Positions 15,046 to 26,691 are shown, numbered from the stretch's first letter. The stretch is DNA of 64,000 nt from Cololabis saira (GCF_033807715.1 NC_084599.1:28060125-28124124), one strand, 5' to 3'. A program made the numbers and translations. Notes: generated by a model not told the origin, from the letters alone.

Positions 15046-16110
15046 CAATAATTAGATTGTTGTCCAGGTAAACATATTCTTTGTGTGTGGTTACACACAT
15101 ACCGTACTTGCATTCGTTTTTGAAGGTGTTGCACAGTTTGATATGAACATTTCAATGCTGGAACACAATGTGATACCTGCAGTGACCTGACACTCGGCTG
15201 TGAGCAAACAGCGAGACAAGAAAAAAAACTGAGGCAATTGACAAAAGACAGACACAGAACCAGGTGGAGAAGTGGGAGATGAGAGGAAGACAGAGGATGA
15301 TGCTGTGGCGACACGGTATGTTTACCTGCCAGCAGGAGTACTGTGACTCAATCTCAACTCCCCCTGCTACTCAGCTTCTCTTCCCACCTTCCCTGTTCTC
15401 TTATTCTTTTTTCCCTCAGTCTTACACTGTAATTTTTCTGTGTTATTTTGTGGGATTTTTTTTAGAAGACAGAAGAGGGTGAAGGTGCAGATGAAGGACA
15501 GGTCACACTAGGATCAAAAGTACTAAAGCTAAATTTCAAATTAACTAATCCCTGAATTCCAATATGACTAAATTCAACCATAAAAAAATCCAAAATCATG
15601 ATCTTGTAGTAGTTGCTTTAACAAGGCTCAAAATTATGACACTTGATGCATCTTAATAAGTACAGATACTGTATGTTCCTTGACTGTTTGATGGAGAACC
15701 AATTTTTTCAATCATACCACGTTAATTTGTGCTGTCCAGTATTTTCTTCTTTCATACCATGTTCCATTGAGTTTTATTGAAGCTCATGGCACCTTTCAAA
15801 ATGTCTGAATTTGGAAGTGTAGTTTTCTGTTTCTGTTTCTGTTAGTCCTTTTTTATTTAGTTTGATAAAACTTGCCTTTAATAATTAAAGAAATAAGTTC
15901 AACATAATTGTATTTTCTTGTAACTTCAAATCATTTAGTTTTTCTATTGGACACACAACTCCCTGTCTGCTATAGGAACCAGGCTTAAATTTCCCAACCG
16001 TCCAAAAATACATAAGGACTAAAATACCTGTGTATGCAAGTGTTACAGTAAGTGGAGCTGGTCTGTGAATAGAATCAAAACCAAAGAAAGTAGTACAGGA
16101 AAGTCAAAAG
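15042..16110. other. Unannotated DNA, no gene seen
   Basis: Short frames only. Nothing recognised. Confidence 0.45.
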
Positions 16111-16843
16111 TGCCGTTAATACGGCCCAAACTGTAACGGGCACCCAGGTGTGTTAAATATCAAAATGTGCGTCTCTATCCTGCGAAGACCTGCATTACTT
16201 TTGTCAGTCAAAAGTGTTACCGTGGCGACGCTAGGCACCAAAAAGTGTGCCCCCCTTCATCTGATTGGCCGATATCTGATAGTTCCTACTTTCTGCCATA
16301 ACTTTTGAATGGTTTGACATAGAGAGTCGTGGGTGGTGTCATCGGACTCGGTATTGAGTACTTGACCTTCATTGGCATGAATTAGCCCCGCCCCTTCATC
16401 TGATTTGTCGATATCTGATAGTTCCTATTTTCTGCCATAACTTTTGAATGGTTTGACATAGAGAGTCGTGGGTGGTGTCATCGGACTCGGTATTGAGTAC
16501 TTGACCTTCATTGTCATGAATTAGCCCCGCCCCTTCTTCTGATTGGTCGATATGTGATAGTTCCGATTTTCTGCAATAAGTTTTGAATGGTTTGACATAA
16601 AGACTCGTGGGTGGTGTCATCGGACTTGGTTTTGAGTCCTTGACCATCATTAGTGCAAATTAGCCCCGCCCCTTCTTCTGATTTGTCGATATCTGATAGA
16701 TCCTATTTTCTGTCATAACTTTTGATTGGTTTGACATAAAGAGTCATGGATGATGTCATCGGACTTAGTTTTGAGTCCTTGACTTTTATTGGTGAAAATT
16801 GCATGTGCGAGAGCCCGTTCATCGCTGCTTGCAGCTTTAATTG
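16111..16843 (+). repeat. Interspersed repeat with ~138-bp tandem units (copy 1, 5'-truncated)
   Basis: From about 16134 (GGGCACCCAGGTGTGTTA) the sequence parallels the second copy at 35492-36574: the same lead-in, then four tandem units, then the same terminal segment GTTCATCGCTGCTTGCAGC. The units start near 16255, 16393, 16531 and 16669, each with ATCTGATAGTTCC, CCATAACTTTTGAATGG and TTAGCCCCGCCCCTTC motifs. The upstream ~330 bp present in copy 2 are missing. I do not recognise the family with certainty; this repeat type is widespread in fish genomes. Confidence 0.85.
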
Positions 16844-17974
16844 TTTGATTTGTTATTGAATGAGATAATGTTTAATAGAAACAAATGTGTGGCTATAAGT
16901 GATTAAATAATACACTGGCAAATACTTTTTCTTTAATTTACTCTAAGAAGGCCCGTTATACAGTAGACAGCAAATACAGACTCAAGCTTGTGCATGTACA
17001 TGCTCAATCAGGTACATAAGTTCTTCAAACAAGTGCATAAACACGCACACAAGGGGTCATCAGAGTCTCTTAGGACTAACAAGGAAACAGTTTCTTTGTG
17101 TAGGCAGATGTCATTTCCTTCCCCATTTCCTTTACAGAGAGGGCAATTTCTGGTCCTCAGACAGTGAAAGAAGCTAATATTGCACCGATATGATAATCGT
17201 TGGCTTATTGGACAGCACATTAGAGGCTTAAGGGACACATGGGGAAAGTAGAAAATGGACATACACACACAGCTGGACACAGATCGGCGCACACAGAGTG
17301 CCGATATAAACCCAGTTATGCCAAAGTGCATCAATGAAAAGCAGTCATTATTACTAATAATGCTGCTGACTCTTAAGTGTAATTTTCTCTCAGTCTTTTA
17401 TTGAGTGAAAATGAAAAGACAGTGAGAGGATCAAGAAAAGTATGCAAGGATGTGAAAGCTCTCAGAATGAAGAGATACATTTGAAAGATGAAAACATTAT
17501 ATAGACGGGATCAGGGTGAAAAATAGAGGTAAAAAAAGAATCAGCAAATAAAGAATAGGAGAGATGATTTTCAGTGATTCTGTCTGGATATTCTTGAGCC
17601 CATACAGTGTACATAGTTGCTCCAACTTCAAAGTATTTTGTGCAGAGCAGAGTTACACATGACTGCAAACACAGACCAGTTTTCCTCATGTTCCAATATA
17701 TTCAACATAGTCTCATTTGCATTTCCAGAAGAGAATCATTTAAAACATTTGTAATAATTTGATGACAGTAACATGTTTAGATAAAGAGTGTCCTCCGAAG
17801 ACATGTGATGCTAATTAATCTTGCAAGGGTCCACCGGGCTGTAGGCAACCCCCTTGGATGTGGCCACAAGAGTAAAAATGATGACAAATTGAAGAGATGG
17901 ATAATATAATTGGTAAGTACAAGGAGGTTCAAGGGGAACTCCAAGCTTAAAATCAAATTGATAAATGAGGAGGA
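16844..17974. other. Unannotated DNA, no gene seen
   Basis: No repeat end or coding motif recognised. Confidence 0.45.
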
Positions 17975-18215
17975 TTATGGATTAGGATTATGATGGGGAA
18001 TTGTTGACCCTAATGGCAGCATGTATAATGAAAATAGGACAGGGCCCAAAATGGATCTCTGTGGCATTCCAGAAGTCAAAGGGGCTGGGGATGAGGAGAG
18101 GTCGTTTATCATAATGGAGAAACTCCTTTTTGTTAGATAGGATCTGAACCACTGAAGCACAAGACACTGCAGGCCAACCTGCTCGTCCAGAGGTTTCCGA
18201 ATTGTGTTAATTAGA
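17975..18215 (-). pseudogene. LINE reverse transcriptase fragment (L2/CR1/Rex1-like)
   Basis: The minus-strand translation reads LQWFRSYLTKRSF followed by a GxPQxSxLGPVLFSLYMLPLG segment. This is the stretch before and across the reverse-transcriptase motif that precedes the catalytic Asp-Asp box in L2/CR1-type LINEs. In the conserved GVPQGS core, Val is Met and the second Gly is Arg here. The preceding ~55 bases continue in frame as NTIRKPLDEQVGLQ-like sequence, extending the match to about 18215. About 80 residues remain, with no catalytic box, so this is a 5'- and 3'-truncated dead copy. Which of the related clades it belongs to cannot be settled by eye. Confidence 0.8.
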
Positions 18216-18579
18216 AAGACTTTCCTTAAGTATGGCCAGTGATGTATTTAGCTTGTCCTTTTTCCATCTGCGCTCAGCAAACAAAAAGGGCCAAACGTAC
18301 ATCTGAAGATTTGATGCAGTGACGCAGAGACTCACTAGTAGGTTGGTTCTGGACAAAATAACATACAGTTCTCAAAACAACATATTTGCAGCTGTGTATG
18401 ACGGCTAAACCCCAACTGCAAAGACACATTACTGGTCTGAACTGAGTGTACTCACAATACTCTGGAATTTGTGATCCCCAAAGTTAACACTAAACTGGGC
18501 AAGAAAGTATTCTGTTTTTTCTTGTAGTTGTCTGTGAAAGTTTTAATGATAATCTTTTTTTTTTTTTTTTTACATTTGA
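18216..18579. other. Unannotated spacer between two LINE-related pieces
   Basis: No feature recognised except a poly-T run near 18556-18571. Confidence 0.4.
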
Positions 18580-18647
18580 ATGTAACCATGCTCCTGCCCT
18601 CCTGGCCAGGTCTCCTTTGTAAGAGATGGGACTTACCTGGTTAAATT
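18580..18647 (+). mobile_element. LINE 3'-end-like fragment
   Basis: The phrase CCTGGCCAGGTCTCCTTTG, then a GACTTACCTGGTTAAAT stretch, matches what I know as the 3' end of a common fish LINE, usually followed by an A/T-rich short repeat. Here it runs directly into the TGAG array, so the array may have grown from the element's short 3' tail repeat. Confidence 0.5.
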
Positions 18648-18831
18648 AAGTGAGTGAGTGAGTGAGTGAGTGAGTGAGTGAGTGAGTGAGTGAGTGAGTG
18701 AGTGAGTGAGTGAGTGAGTGAGTGAGTGAGTGAGTGAGTGAGTGAGTGAGTGAGTGAGTGAGTGAGTGAGTGAGTGAGTGAGTGAGTGAGTGAGTGAGTG
18801 AGTGAGTGAGTGAGTGAGTGAGCGAGCGAGA
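18648..18831. repeat. (TGAG)n tetranucleotide array, about 45 units
   Basis: Almost perfect GAGT/TGAG tetramers over 180 bp, with AGCG variants only at the 3' end. It is open in three minus-strand frames (poly Thr-His-Ser-Leu), none of them genes. Confidence 0.97.
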
Positions 18832-21104
18832 GCCAAACAAGTCTGACAGTCTTAACAAGTGCAGTGTTTTCACAGTCAACATATGTCTGGTTAGTGGATG
18901 ATTTTACATTCATTAGGAGCTCAGCAGGGAGCCGTTAAAAGTAGCTTTAAAGAGAAACAGTCATATTTAAGACTGTTCTCAGCCTTTGTGATGCCACATC
19001 ATGTGACCTGGAACCCCGACACCCTCTGCCAGATGCTATGTTTAATTAATAATAGCTTGATCTTATTATTCATTCATTTATTTTAATTTTAATCAAAGTC
19101 TGTAACTATATTGCAATATCTGTAACTGGTTACACATTCAGGAGAAAAGATTATGATGATTCATAAGTTTTGAATTTAATTAGAACCGTTATTAAGCAAG
19201 TTTAAGCAAGTTATCAAACATAGATCTTTTTGGGGTTCAAGCTTTAGATGGCAATGTTAAGAACATTTAGTTCCCAATCAAACACCACAGATCATAAGGT
19301 GGCAGTGTCATTAACAAATATCACTTGCTCTGCCGAACATTGCTGCATATCAACATCTAAGGCTTTTAAGGGTGCAATCATAAATACATGTAATAGCTGC
19401 TACAAATGCCCAAACCAGTAGACTGGTTATCTTAACCCAGATAAGTAATCATGTTACAGATCAGATGACAGCAGCTTGAAAACATGCCTGAAGTGAAACT
19501 ACAGTTAAGCAGAGAAAATATGGCATGGGATCTTTGAATTCATAAGGTTGATTGGTCTTGTTCCACTGCACATTACTATCCCAAAGGACAGAAATTTAGG
19601 TCAAACAAATGGCCAATTTTTTGAGTGCCTGAATTTTATCCAAAGCTCAAATGTGACCATACCCCTTACCAAATGTTGGTGATAGTTATGTCCACACAAA
19701 CACGGAGCAGAACAACATGAAAGATTTTTTAAATCTGGTTTTGTGGCAGTCACATTCAAAACTAAATTTGCTAGTACTGTTTGTTGGTCTGTTAAAACGC
19801 CACACTAAGACTTCAAGTGCATTTTTTAAAAGCAACTGTGGGTGGTAAAACATGAATATACTGTGTGAAGTGAGTTTCATCACTCTCTCATGATGTCTGA
19901 AAAATGAAACTCGGTCTTCAGAGCCTCTCTCTCCATCATGTGCCTCTGCCGGCACAAGCACAGTTTCCTTGTGCAGATTCTCATTAATTGATACTGCTTT
20001 GTTGAATGAAGAATTAACTGAGGACCCTTGAAGTATTTGCTTTGCAGCTGTAAACTACTGACCTCAGTAATTAGAGTTGTATGATGATAATGTTCTCTTG
20101 CTGCTTCGCAACCACAGTGCCCACCAGGCTGCTGAGTGACACTTGAGGGTGCAGGAGTGAGTGACAGCAGAGAAGAGAAGCAGACAGGCTGACCAGATGG
20201 CTGGAGCTGTAGCGCCTGCAGTGCTGTGGCTTAAGACCAAAGCAGAATGTTCACAGGAAAAGTCATGACGATGATACATGGCAAAAGATTCATCTGGGAT
20301 CAACTTTTATTTGCGCATACAGGCTATAATCCACTGTAGGCCTGCATTTAGGGAATAAGACAGCAGATCAATAAAATTATTCATTACATACAGACGTTTT
20401 GTATTTACCAAGTTATAACTGACTCTGCCATCTACCATCTCCTTCTGTCTCTAGAAAACAACAGACTTCTGCTCTTTGTCCTGATTGTTTTATTTTACTC
20501 AAATTAGGCAATTTCAGTAGATGAGTTACTCTTCATAAGGCAAAGGACTATAAATGGACAAAATGTAAAGGTATGTGACTTTTAATCCTACAATTTAGTC
20601 TTCAGGAAAGTTTAGTTTAGTTGTAGCTGGCAAAACTATGATATGTGAAATGTCTTAGAAAAATCATGTGCGATTTGTCAATCTATGTTTTTGTGAACAT
20701 TGATGAAAATCTCGACATGTTTGCAGGACGTGCTTGACTCTAGCATGAAATTACACGTCCCAGTCACATTTTCTAATTTCCTAAATCAGGTCTTCTCTGG
20801 AACTCAGGTTGTTGCCGTTCTTTCCCACCAATTCATGTCACCAAACTTCCACACACTTCCTGACTTGCTCCGTGTTAGTTTTTTAAATGCGTAAATATTC
20901 TGTTACATGAATATAGCTTTGTGTTGGACATGAAACTAATTTTAAAATTGTTCTGTAGTGAGAGTTGAAGTGTTTGTTGTTTTTTTTTAACGTCCATTTT
21001 TTGTTAATTTTAGCACAAGTCAGAGTTTTCTTAACTATGCAGTTTTCAGTACCAAATCTTGACCAGTTAGTTTTTGACGTGAAAAATGTGTAATGTGTAA
21101 AAAT
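18832..21104. other. Unannotated DNA, no gene seen
   Basis: 2.3 kb with short frames and no recognised repeat or domain. Confidence 0.45.
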
Positions 21105-21160
21105 GTGCGTGCGTGCGTGCGTGCGTGCGTGTGTGTGTGTGCGTGTGTGTGCGTGCGTGT
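21105..21160. repeat. (GTGC)n/(GT)n microsatellite
   Basis: GTGC tetramers grade into GTGTGT and back to GTGCGTGC. Confidence 0.93.
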
Positions 21161-23280
21161 CAAGCAACCAACAAGCCAAACCCACTGACGTCCAAATATG
21201 GACTTGTTAAATGTAATAAGAAAGAGCTTTCACTGATAGCCTGTGCCCCTTTATGTTGTTGGATTTATGTCCACCAAGTGACAAGGAAATTAATGTAAAT
21301 GTTCCTGTGGGTGTGGCATTTTGGCTCTTTGGTGACTACCATGTGCGGCTGCAGCCCATCATCTCATCACAAATGCAGCATCTTTGTTCTTCATCACCAG
21401 GCTCTTGATTATTTTTCTGTGTTGGTTAAGTCTTTAAACCAGCTACAGTCTGTGGCCCAGGTACTACGTTTCCTCACCAGCTGCCCTGCCTGCCTGTTTG
21501 ATCCAAGACTATTTACTCATCACTCATTCCTGCCTCAGATACGTCCACCACTTTACCTATGAAACCCTCAAAATCATGTAGTCCGTTTCTGTTCTTGGGT
21601 CCAGTTCTTAGTGTCGTTGTGATATTTTAAGCATCGTATTTCTGGCAAGAAACAACTATAATCCAATTTTAACTATTTAAGTATACGATTACATATAAAT
21701 ATGTTTGTCAAGAGTCTCTCTGACAACAGTTTTTCCTTCTCACACATAGCGTTTGTCAGCAGCTGTTTGGTCACATGCATTGACAGTTACCCCAATAGAG
21801 TCTGCAGGATCAATGGAAAGTAAAACCAATTGTCAAAATGTTAATTTTAAAGCAGTGATAAAAATCAAGAAAATTCGTTTTTAACCATCAAGTTGATGTG
21901 GCACTATTGATAGAGAGATGAAATCTGCCGTCTATTGATGCAGAAATGAGACACTGTGGCATTTTAAGAACTGCACACAATGGCATTTTTTTTCTTTTCC
22001 TTTTTTTAAACAGGGTTGCCATTGTAAATTGAGGCTTTGAGGAAAATTTTAACAGTGAGATTCAATTTGCCAATCACAGGTCTCACTCTTATTCAGTGAC
22101 CTGGAACAGGCCGGCTATTGTGGAAGTGGCATTAATTTCCTTCAGTGTTGCAGCCTTCTGAAGACTACTCTTCTGTGATGTTAAATCTAGCAAAATCTTT
22201 CAAAAGAAATATTGAACAAAAGAAAAAAAAGGAGAAAAACAAGCAACTAAATCAACAGACTAAAAGAGCGATTGTGTCAGAGCTGTTACAAGTTCATTAC
22301 ACAACTAATTTTCTTATCCTCCCACCTCCTTTTTTAGAGCTTTTGTGGATTTATTTTATCTCGTCGTTATTCTTTCCTTTATTCCCTCTCTGTTCTTTAT
22401 CTTATCAGTACTGTGCAGGTGTTTCATGGCAGCCAGGGAAACTTAATTTGATTATCAGATATTTAAATCCATGATATTTTCCCTCGACTCTTTGCTTTTC
22501 CCCAATCCCCAGCAGGTCTTTTCTTCCCATGTCATCACCTTCTTATATTTTACTCAAGCATTACAGTAAACAGATAAAAATACTTTTTGGAAAACCAGAC
22601 AAAAATGTGACTTTATATAAAATCACCTTATTTTAAGAGGGGGATAATGTGGAAAAATATCATGAATGCCACAGCTCAGGATCAATCAAAACTTCGACAT
22701 CCTCCGTCCATAAACTGTTGTGGATTTTTATTGGTTAGTTTCTGTGATTTTAATCTAAGAAGGGTATTAGAAGTCTGTGTCTGCACATTACACCTGGATT
22801 ATGGAATCATCATTTGCTACAATTGAATAAAAAAATAAATTAAAAAAACAATACAAATTGAATAAAAGACAGTTGAAAATGAATTTAACATTTATTTTGG
22901 CACTGGATTTTTCAATTTATTGATTTTGCAAAATTATTAATGTTTTTAAAACTTTATCATGCAAATAACTAGTTATTTTAAGGGTGAGTCAAGAGGCCGG
23001 TCTCACAAGAAAGACGAGGCAAGAAGGGCGTTGCTGGAAATAGGATTTGCCTCCATTCGCTTATAATGCAGGATATAACAGCAGGTGAATGTTGTAAGTA
23101 CGAACAGAGAGAGTAAAAAAAAGAGAAACCAGGCTAAGACCCAGGACATAGTTGAAGGGATTGGAGTACCAATCAAATCTTTGTGAAATTCACAATTAAT
23201 AAAAACCTTCCAAAAGGGGGAACTAAAACAGGCTATGAAAAATCCCTTCATACACACTTCTTACAAATGGGAAGAAGTCT
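21161..23280. other. Unannotated DNA, no gene seen
   Basis: 2.1 kb of AT-rich sequence. Frames up to 109 codons without any recognisable domain. No repeat end was found up to the start of the Rex3-like element. Confidence 0.45.
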
Positions 23281-23313
23281 GACCCGGAAGTCCATCCATC
23301 CATCTTCTTCCGC

Positions 23314-24171
23314 TTATCCGTTCCCGGGTCGCGGGGGCAGCAGCCTCAACAGGGATGCCCAGACTTCCTTCACCCCAGACACTTCCTCCAGCTCTTCCGA
23401 GGGGAGTCCGAGGTGTTCCCGGGCCAGCCGAGAGACATAGTCTCTCCAGCGTGTCCGGGGTCTTTCCCGGGGTCTCCTCCCGGAGGGACATGCCTGGAAC
23501 ACCTCCCTAGGGAGGCGTCCAGGAGGCATCCTGTACAGATGCCCAAGCCACCTCAGCTGACTCCTCTCAATGCGAAGGAACAGCGGCTCGACTCCGAGCT
23601 CCTCCCGGGTGACCGAACTCCTCACCCTATCTCTAAGGGAGCGTCCAGCCACCCTGCGGAGGAAAATCATCTCGGCCGCTTATATCCGCGATCTTGTCCT
23701 TTCGGTCACTACCCAAAGTTCATGACCATAGGTGAGGGTAGGTGCGTAGATTGACCGGTAAATCGAGAGCTTCGCCTTTCGACTCAGCTCCTTCTTCACC
23801 ACGACGGTCCAGTACACCGACCGCATAACTGACGCTGCACCGATCCATCTGTCAATCTCACGCTCCATCGTTCCCTCACTCGTGAACAAGACCCCGAGAT
23901 ACTTGAACTCCTCCACCTGAGGCAGGACTTCTCCACCCACCCAGAGAAGGCATGCCACCCTTTCCCGATGGAGAACTGTGGCCTCGGTTTTGGAGGTGCT
24001 GATTCTCATCCCTGCCGCGTCGCACTCGGCCTCAAACCGCCCCAGCACATGCTGAAGGTCCCGGTCCGATGAAGCCAACAGGACAACATCATCCACAAAA
24101 AGCAGAGATGAAATCCTGAGGTTCCCAAACCAGATCCCCTCCGGCCCCTGGCTACGCCTAGAAATCCTGTC
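23314..24171 (-). pseudogene. Rex3-like reverse transcriptase, catalytic box and C-terminal domain
   Basis: The upstream part (24171 down to about 23680) carries RISRRSQGPEG, then the catalytic box as FVDD (encoded at 24088-24099, where FADD is usual), then QVEEFKYLGVLFTSEG and KAKLSIYRSIYAPTLTYGHELW. The downstream part (23670 down to 23314) carries FLRRVAGRSLRDRVRSS, a RWLGHLYRMPPGRLPREVF segment and WASLLRLLPPRPG at the C-terminus. This is the order of the RTE-clade thumb and C-terminal region. The two parts are in different frames, with the break between about 23670 and 23700, so a frameshift is present. The enzyme would have reverse-transcribed element RNA at a nicked target. Confidence 0.85.
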
Positions 24172-24180
24172 CAACATGCA

Positions 24181-24705
24181 CCGGGAACAAGTCTGACCTA
24201 CTGCCGGCAATGCGAACCAAACTCCTGCTCCGATCATACAGAGACCGGACAGCCCTTAGTAGAGGGCCCCGGACTCCATATTCACTGAGCACCCCCCACA
24301 GAATGGCACGAGGGACACGGTCAAATGCCTTCTCCAGATCCACAAAACACATGTAGACTGGTTGGGCAAATTCCCATGAACCCTCGAGCACCCTGCGGAG
24401 GATATAGAGCTGGTCCAGTGTTACACCACCGGGATGCATTGTTCCACCACCGGGATGCATTGTTCCTCCTGAATCCGGGGTTCAACTATCGGCCGTATTC
24501 TCCTCTCCAGTACCCTGGCATAAATTTTCCGAGAAGTGTGATCCCCCTATAGTTGGAGCACACTCTCCGGTCCCCCTTTTTAAAAAGAGGGACCACCACC
24601 CCGGTTTGCCACCTCAGCGGCACTGTCCCCTTCCTCCATGCAATGTCTCAGAGGCGTGTCAACCAAGACAGCCCTACGACATCCAGAGGTACTCAGGGCG
24701 AATCT
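24181..24705 (-). pseudogene. Rex3-like reverse transcriptase, N-terminal half
   Basis: The minus-strand sequence runs from WQTGVVV (24592-24611) through LDQLYILRRVLEGSWEF and YMCFVDLEKAFDRVPRAILW, the first catalytic Asp motif (F-V-D-L-E-K-A-F-D-R-V-P), to SLYDRSRSLVRIAGSRSDLF, then hits a stop where the QGCPLSP segment should follow. A 19-bp tandem duplication of CCACCGGGATGCATTGTT at about 24426-24463 replaces the RPGRGT stretch expected before LDQLY. The first catalytic Asp is present, so decay is by indels rather than by active-site substitution. Confidence 0.85.
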
Positions 24706-25103
24706 GGCCCTCCCCCTTCTCAACCTTTTCCCGACCCTGCACCTAATCTGGGGCTTGCTGATTGGGCCGGAGCTTCGGGAGCTGCGTGCTGGCCTGTGGT
24801 CCTCACCCCCGGTCATCCTGTTGCTGCTTCCACCTGCCTGCTGTGTGCTGTTGACGTCCCCGAACCCCAGTCTGGCCCTCGGCAGGAGGGTCCCCCCTTA
24901 TGAGCCTGGTCCTGCTCAAGGTTTCTTCCCTCCTAAAAGGGAGTTTTTCCTTACCACTGTTTGGCTTAAGGCTTTTCTCCCACTATGGGAGCTTTTACCT
25001 GCCATTATGTAATAATTGCTCGGGGGTCCTGTTCTGGAAAGCATCTAGAGACAACTTTTGTTGTATTAGACGCTATATAAATAAAATTGAATTGAATTGA
25101 ATT
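24706..25103 (+). mobile_element. Retroelement with (ATTGA)n tail nested in the Rex3-like copy
   Basis: The Rex3-like sequence is interrupted after GAATCT (24700-24705) and resumes after the same GAATCT at 25104-25109, giving a 6-bp target duplication that overlaps the tail. The insert ends in TATATAAATAAA then ATTGA pentamers at 25084-25107, so it is a 3'-anchored non-LTR element or SINE lying in the plus direction. It carries the GGTTTCTTCCCTCCTAAAAG and GGGAGTTTTTCCTTACCACT phrases of a very common fish repeat. I cannot say whether the mobilising partner is a Rex1- or L2-type LINE. No protein is encoded. Confidence 0.8.
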
Positions 25104-25177
25104 GAATCTCACGCACCCCCGGTGCCATGCCCACAACTTCGAGCCGCCGCGTCGACAATGGAGGCAGAGAACATGGT

Positions 25178-26060
25178 CTACTCTGACTCAATGTCCCCCA
25201 CCTCCCCCGGGATCTGAGATAAGTTCTCTCGGAGGTGAGAGTTGAAGATGTCCCTGACAGAGGGCTCAGCCAGACGTTCCCAACAGACCCTCACAATCCG
25301 TTTGGGTCTTCCCGGTCTGTCCAACCTCCTCCTCCGCCAGCGTATCCAACTCACCACCAGGTGGTGATCAGTTGACAGCTCAGCTCCTCTCTTCACCCAA
25401 GTGTCCAAGACATGCGGCCGAAGGTCAGATGAAACAACAACAAAGTCGATCATTGACCTCCGGCCTAGGGTGTCCTGGTGCCACGTGCACTGATGGACAC
25501 CCTTACGTTTGAACATGGTGTTCGTTATGGACAAACTGTGACTAGCACAGAAGTCCAAAAACAAAACACCATTCGGGTTCAGATCGGGGAGGCCGTTCCT
25601 CCCAATCACGCCTCTCCAGGTATCACTGTCATTGCCCACGTGAGCGTTGAATTCCCCCAGTAGAACAATGGAGTCCCCAGTTGGAGCACTATCCAGTACT
25701 CCTCCCAGGGACCCCAAGAAGGCCGGGTACTCCGCACTGCTGTTTGGCCCGTAGGCACAAACAACAGTGAGAGACCTTTTCCCGACCCGAAGGCGCAGGG
25801 AAGCGACTCTCTCGTTCACCGGGGTGAACTCCAACACATGGCGACTGAGCTGAGGGGCTATAAACAAGCCCACACCAGCCCGCTGCCTCTCACCCTGGGC
25901 AACTTCAGAGTAGTGGAGGGTCCAGCCCCTTTCAAGGAGCTGGGTTCCAGAGCCCAAGCTATGTGTGGAGGTGAGCCCGACTATCTCTAGCCGGTATCTC
26001 TCAACCTCACGCACAAGCTCCGTCTCCTTCCCCCCCAGCGAGGTGACATTCCATGTCCCT
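25178..26060 (-). pseudogene. Rex3-like APE endonuclease domain
   Basis: The longest open frame in the window (321 codons) covers it. From [12 protein letters not shown] (about residue 29) it shows the apurinic-endonuclease fold motifs in order: [71 protein letters not shown] and [11 protein letters not shown]. In the fourth motif the usual G-D-F-N is G-E-F-N, replacing a metal-binding Asp by Glu. The terminal S/T-D-H is intact. Residues before the domain are probably not element-encoded, so the first Met of the open frame is not a credible start. The domain nicks target DNA to prime reverse transcription. It stays open but is cut off from the reverse transcriptase by the deletion near 25130. 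Confidence 0.88.
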
Positions 26061-26544
26061 ACTGAGAGGGTTTTTGACCAGGAAGTATTGTTACAAAACA
26101 AAGAATCACTCTCTAAAGAGGAAACAAGAGCTGTACAAACCATTAACGATGAATTTTAACTCTCATGAAACGTTATAAAAATCTAAATCTCTCACTTGGA
26201 GGAACAACTACAATCCAAACAATGGCTGTGATTAAGGCAATAGCCAAAGTGAACGTAAATGGATTAGACATGCAAGCACAGGACAAAGTAAGACACAGAC
26301 TATTAAACACGGGGTAATGAGGAACAGGTTGAGATAATCACACCAAGACACATGAGGGAGGGCAAGTGACCCTAGAGGGGACTTACAGGTAAGTCCTTCA
26401 AAATAAAACAGAAAATGACAAGACAAAATATGGAGGCAGGACAAAATTAAAGTTTGACTTCACCGTAGTGTGACCGAAGTGGTGGAAGCAGGTGGGTAAC
26501 AGAGGTCAGATCAGGGTACTGAGACTACACACCACCAGGATCTA
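26061..26544. other. Unassigned DNA between Rex3-like copy and gypsy remnant
   Basis: Read on the minus strand, 26230-26440 has the CT-rich look of a fish LTR or LTR-adjacent leader, and it borders a gypsy protease fragment, but I could not define LTR ends. No ORF of note. Confidence 0.35.
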
Positions 26545-26660
26545 TGTCAATCTATGTGGGGGTTCTGACAAGCCGTGGCAAGCCATGGATGTCCCAACAC
26601 CAGTGCACGTGCAGCTGAGTGGAACAGGTAAGAGTTCAACAGTTCAGTGTTGTTGTCTAT

Positions 26661-26690
26661 CTTGAGGGTTACGGATACGTAACCCTCAAG
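26661..26690. repeat. Hairpin, 13-bp perfect arms, 4-nt loop
   Basis: CTTGAGGGTTACG at 26661-26673 pairs exactly with 26678-26690 around the loop GATA. Confidence 0.92.
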
Positions 26691-26691
26691 G

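Larger units (their letters stand above)
23281..26060 (-). mobile_element. Rex3-like non-LTR retrotransposon, internally deleted
   Basis: It is read on the minus strand, 5' end at right. An APE-type endonuclease is followed, after a deletion, by reverse transcriptase and a C-terminal domain; the 3' end at 23281-23300 is a (GGAT)n-type tail (CCATCCATC on the plus strand), as in Rex3. The reverse transcriptase segment encoded at 24592-24611 reads WQTGVVV, characteristic of Rex3. Two deletions are visible. One, near 25126-25135, joins the end of the endonuclease (RSCG) directly to the APGV part of the reverse transcriptase and removes several hundred bases. The other, near 24172-24180, removes the QGCPLSP motif. 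A ~400-bp retroelement was later inserted at 24706-25103. No complete ORF remains. Confidence 0.9.

Noticed and set aside
16396..16650. Minus-strand frame with two similar halves
   Set aside because: The repetition is that of the 138-bp DNA units; no coding evidence.
18633..18913. Three overlapping frames of Thr-His-Ser-Leu repeats
   Set aside because: Translations of the TGAG array in different frames; no gene.
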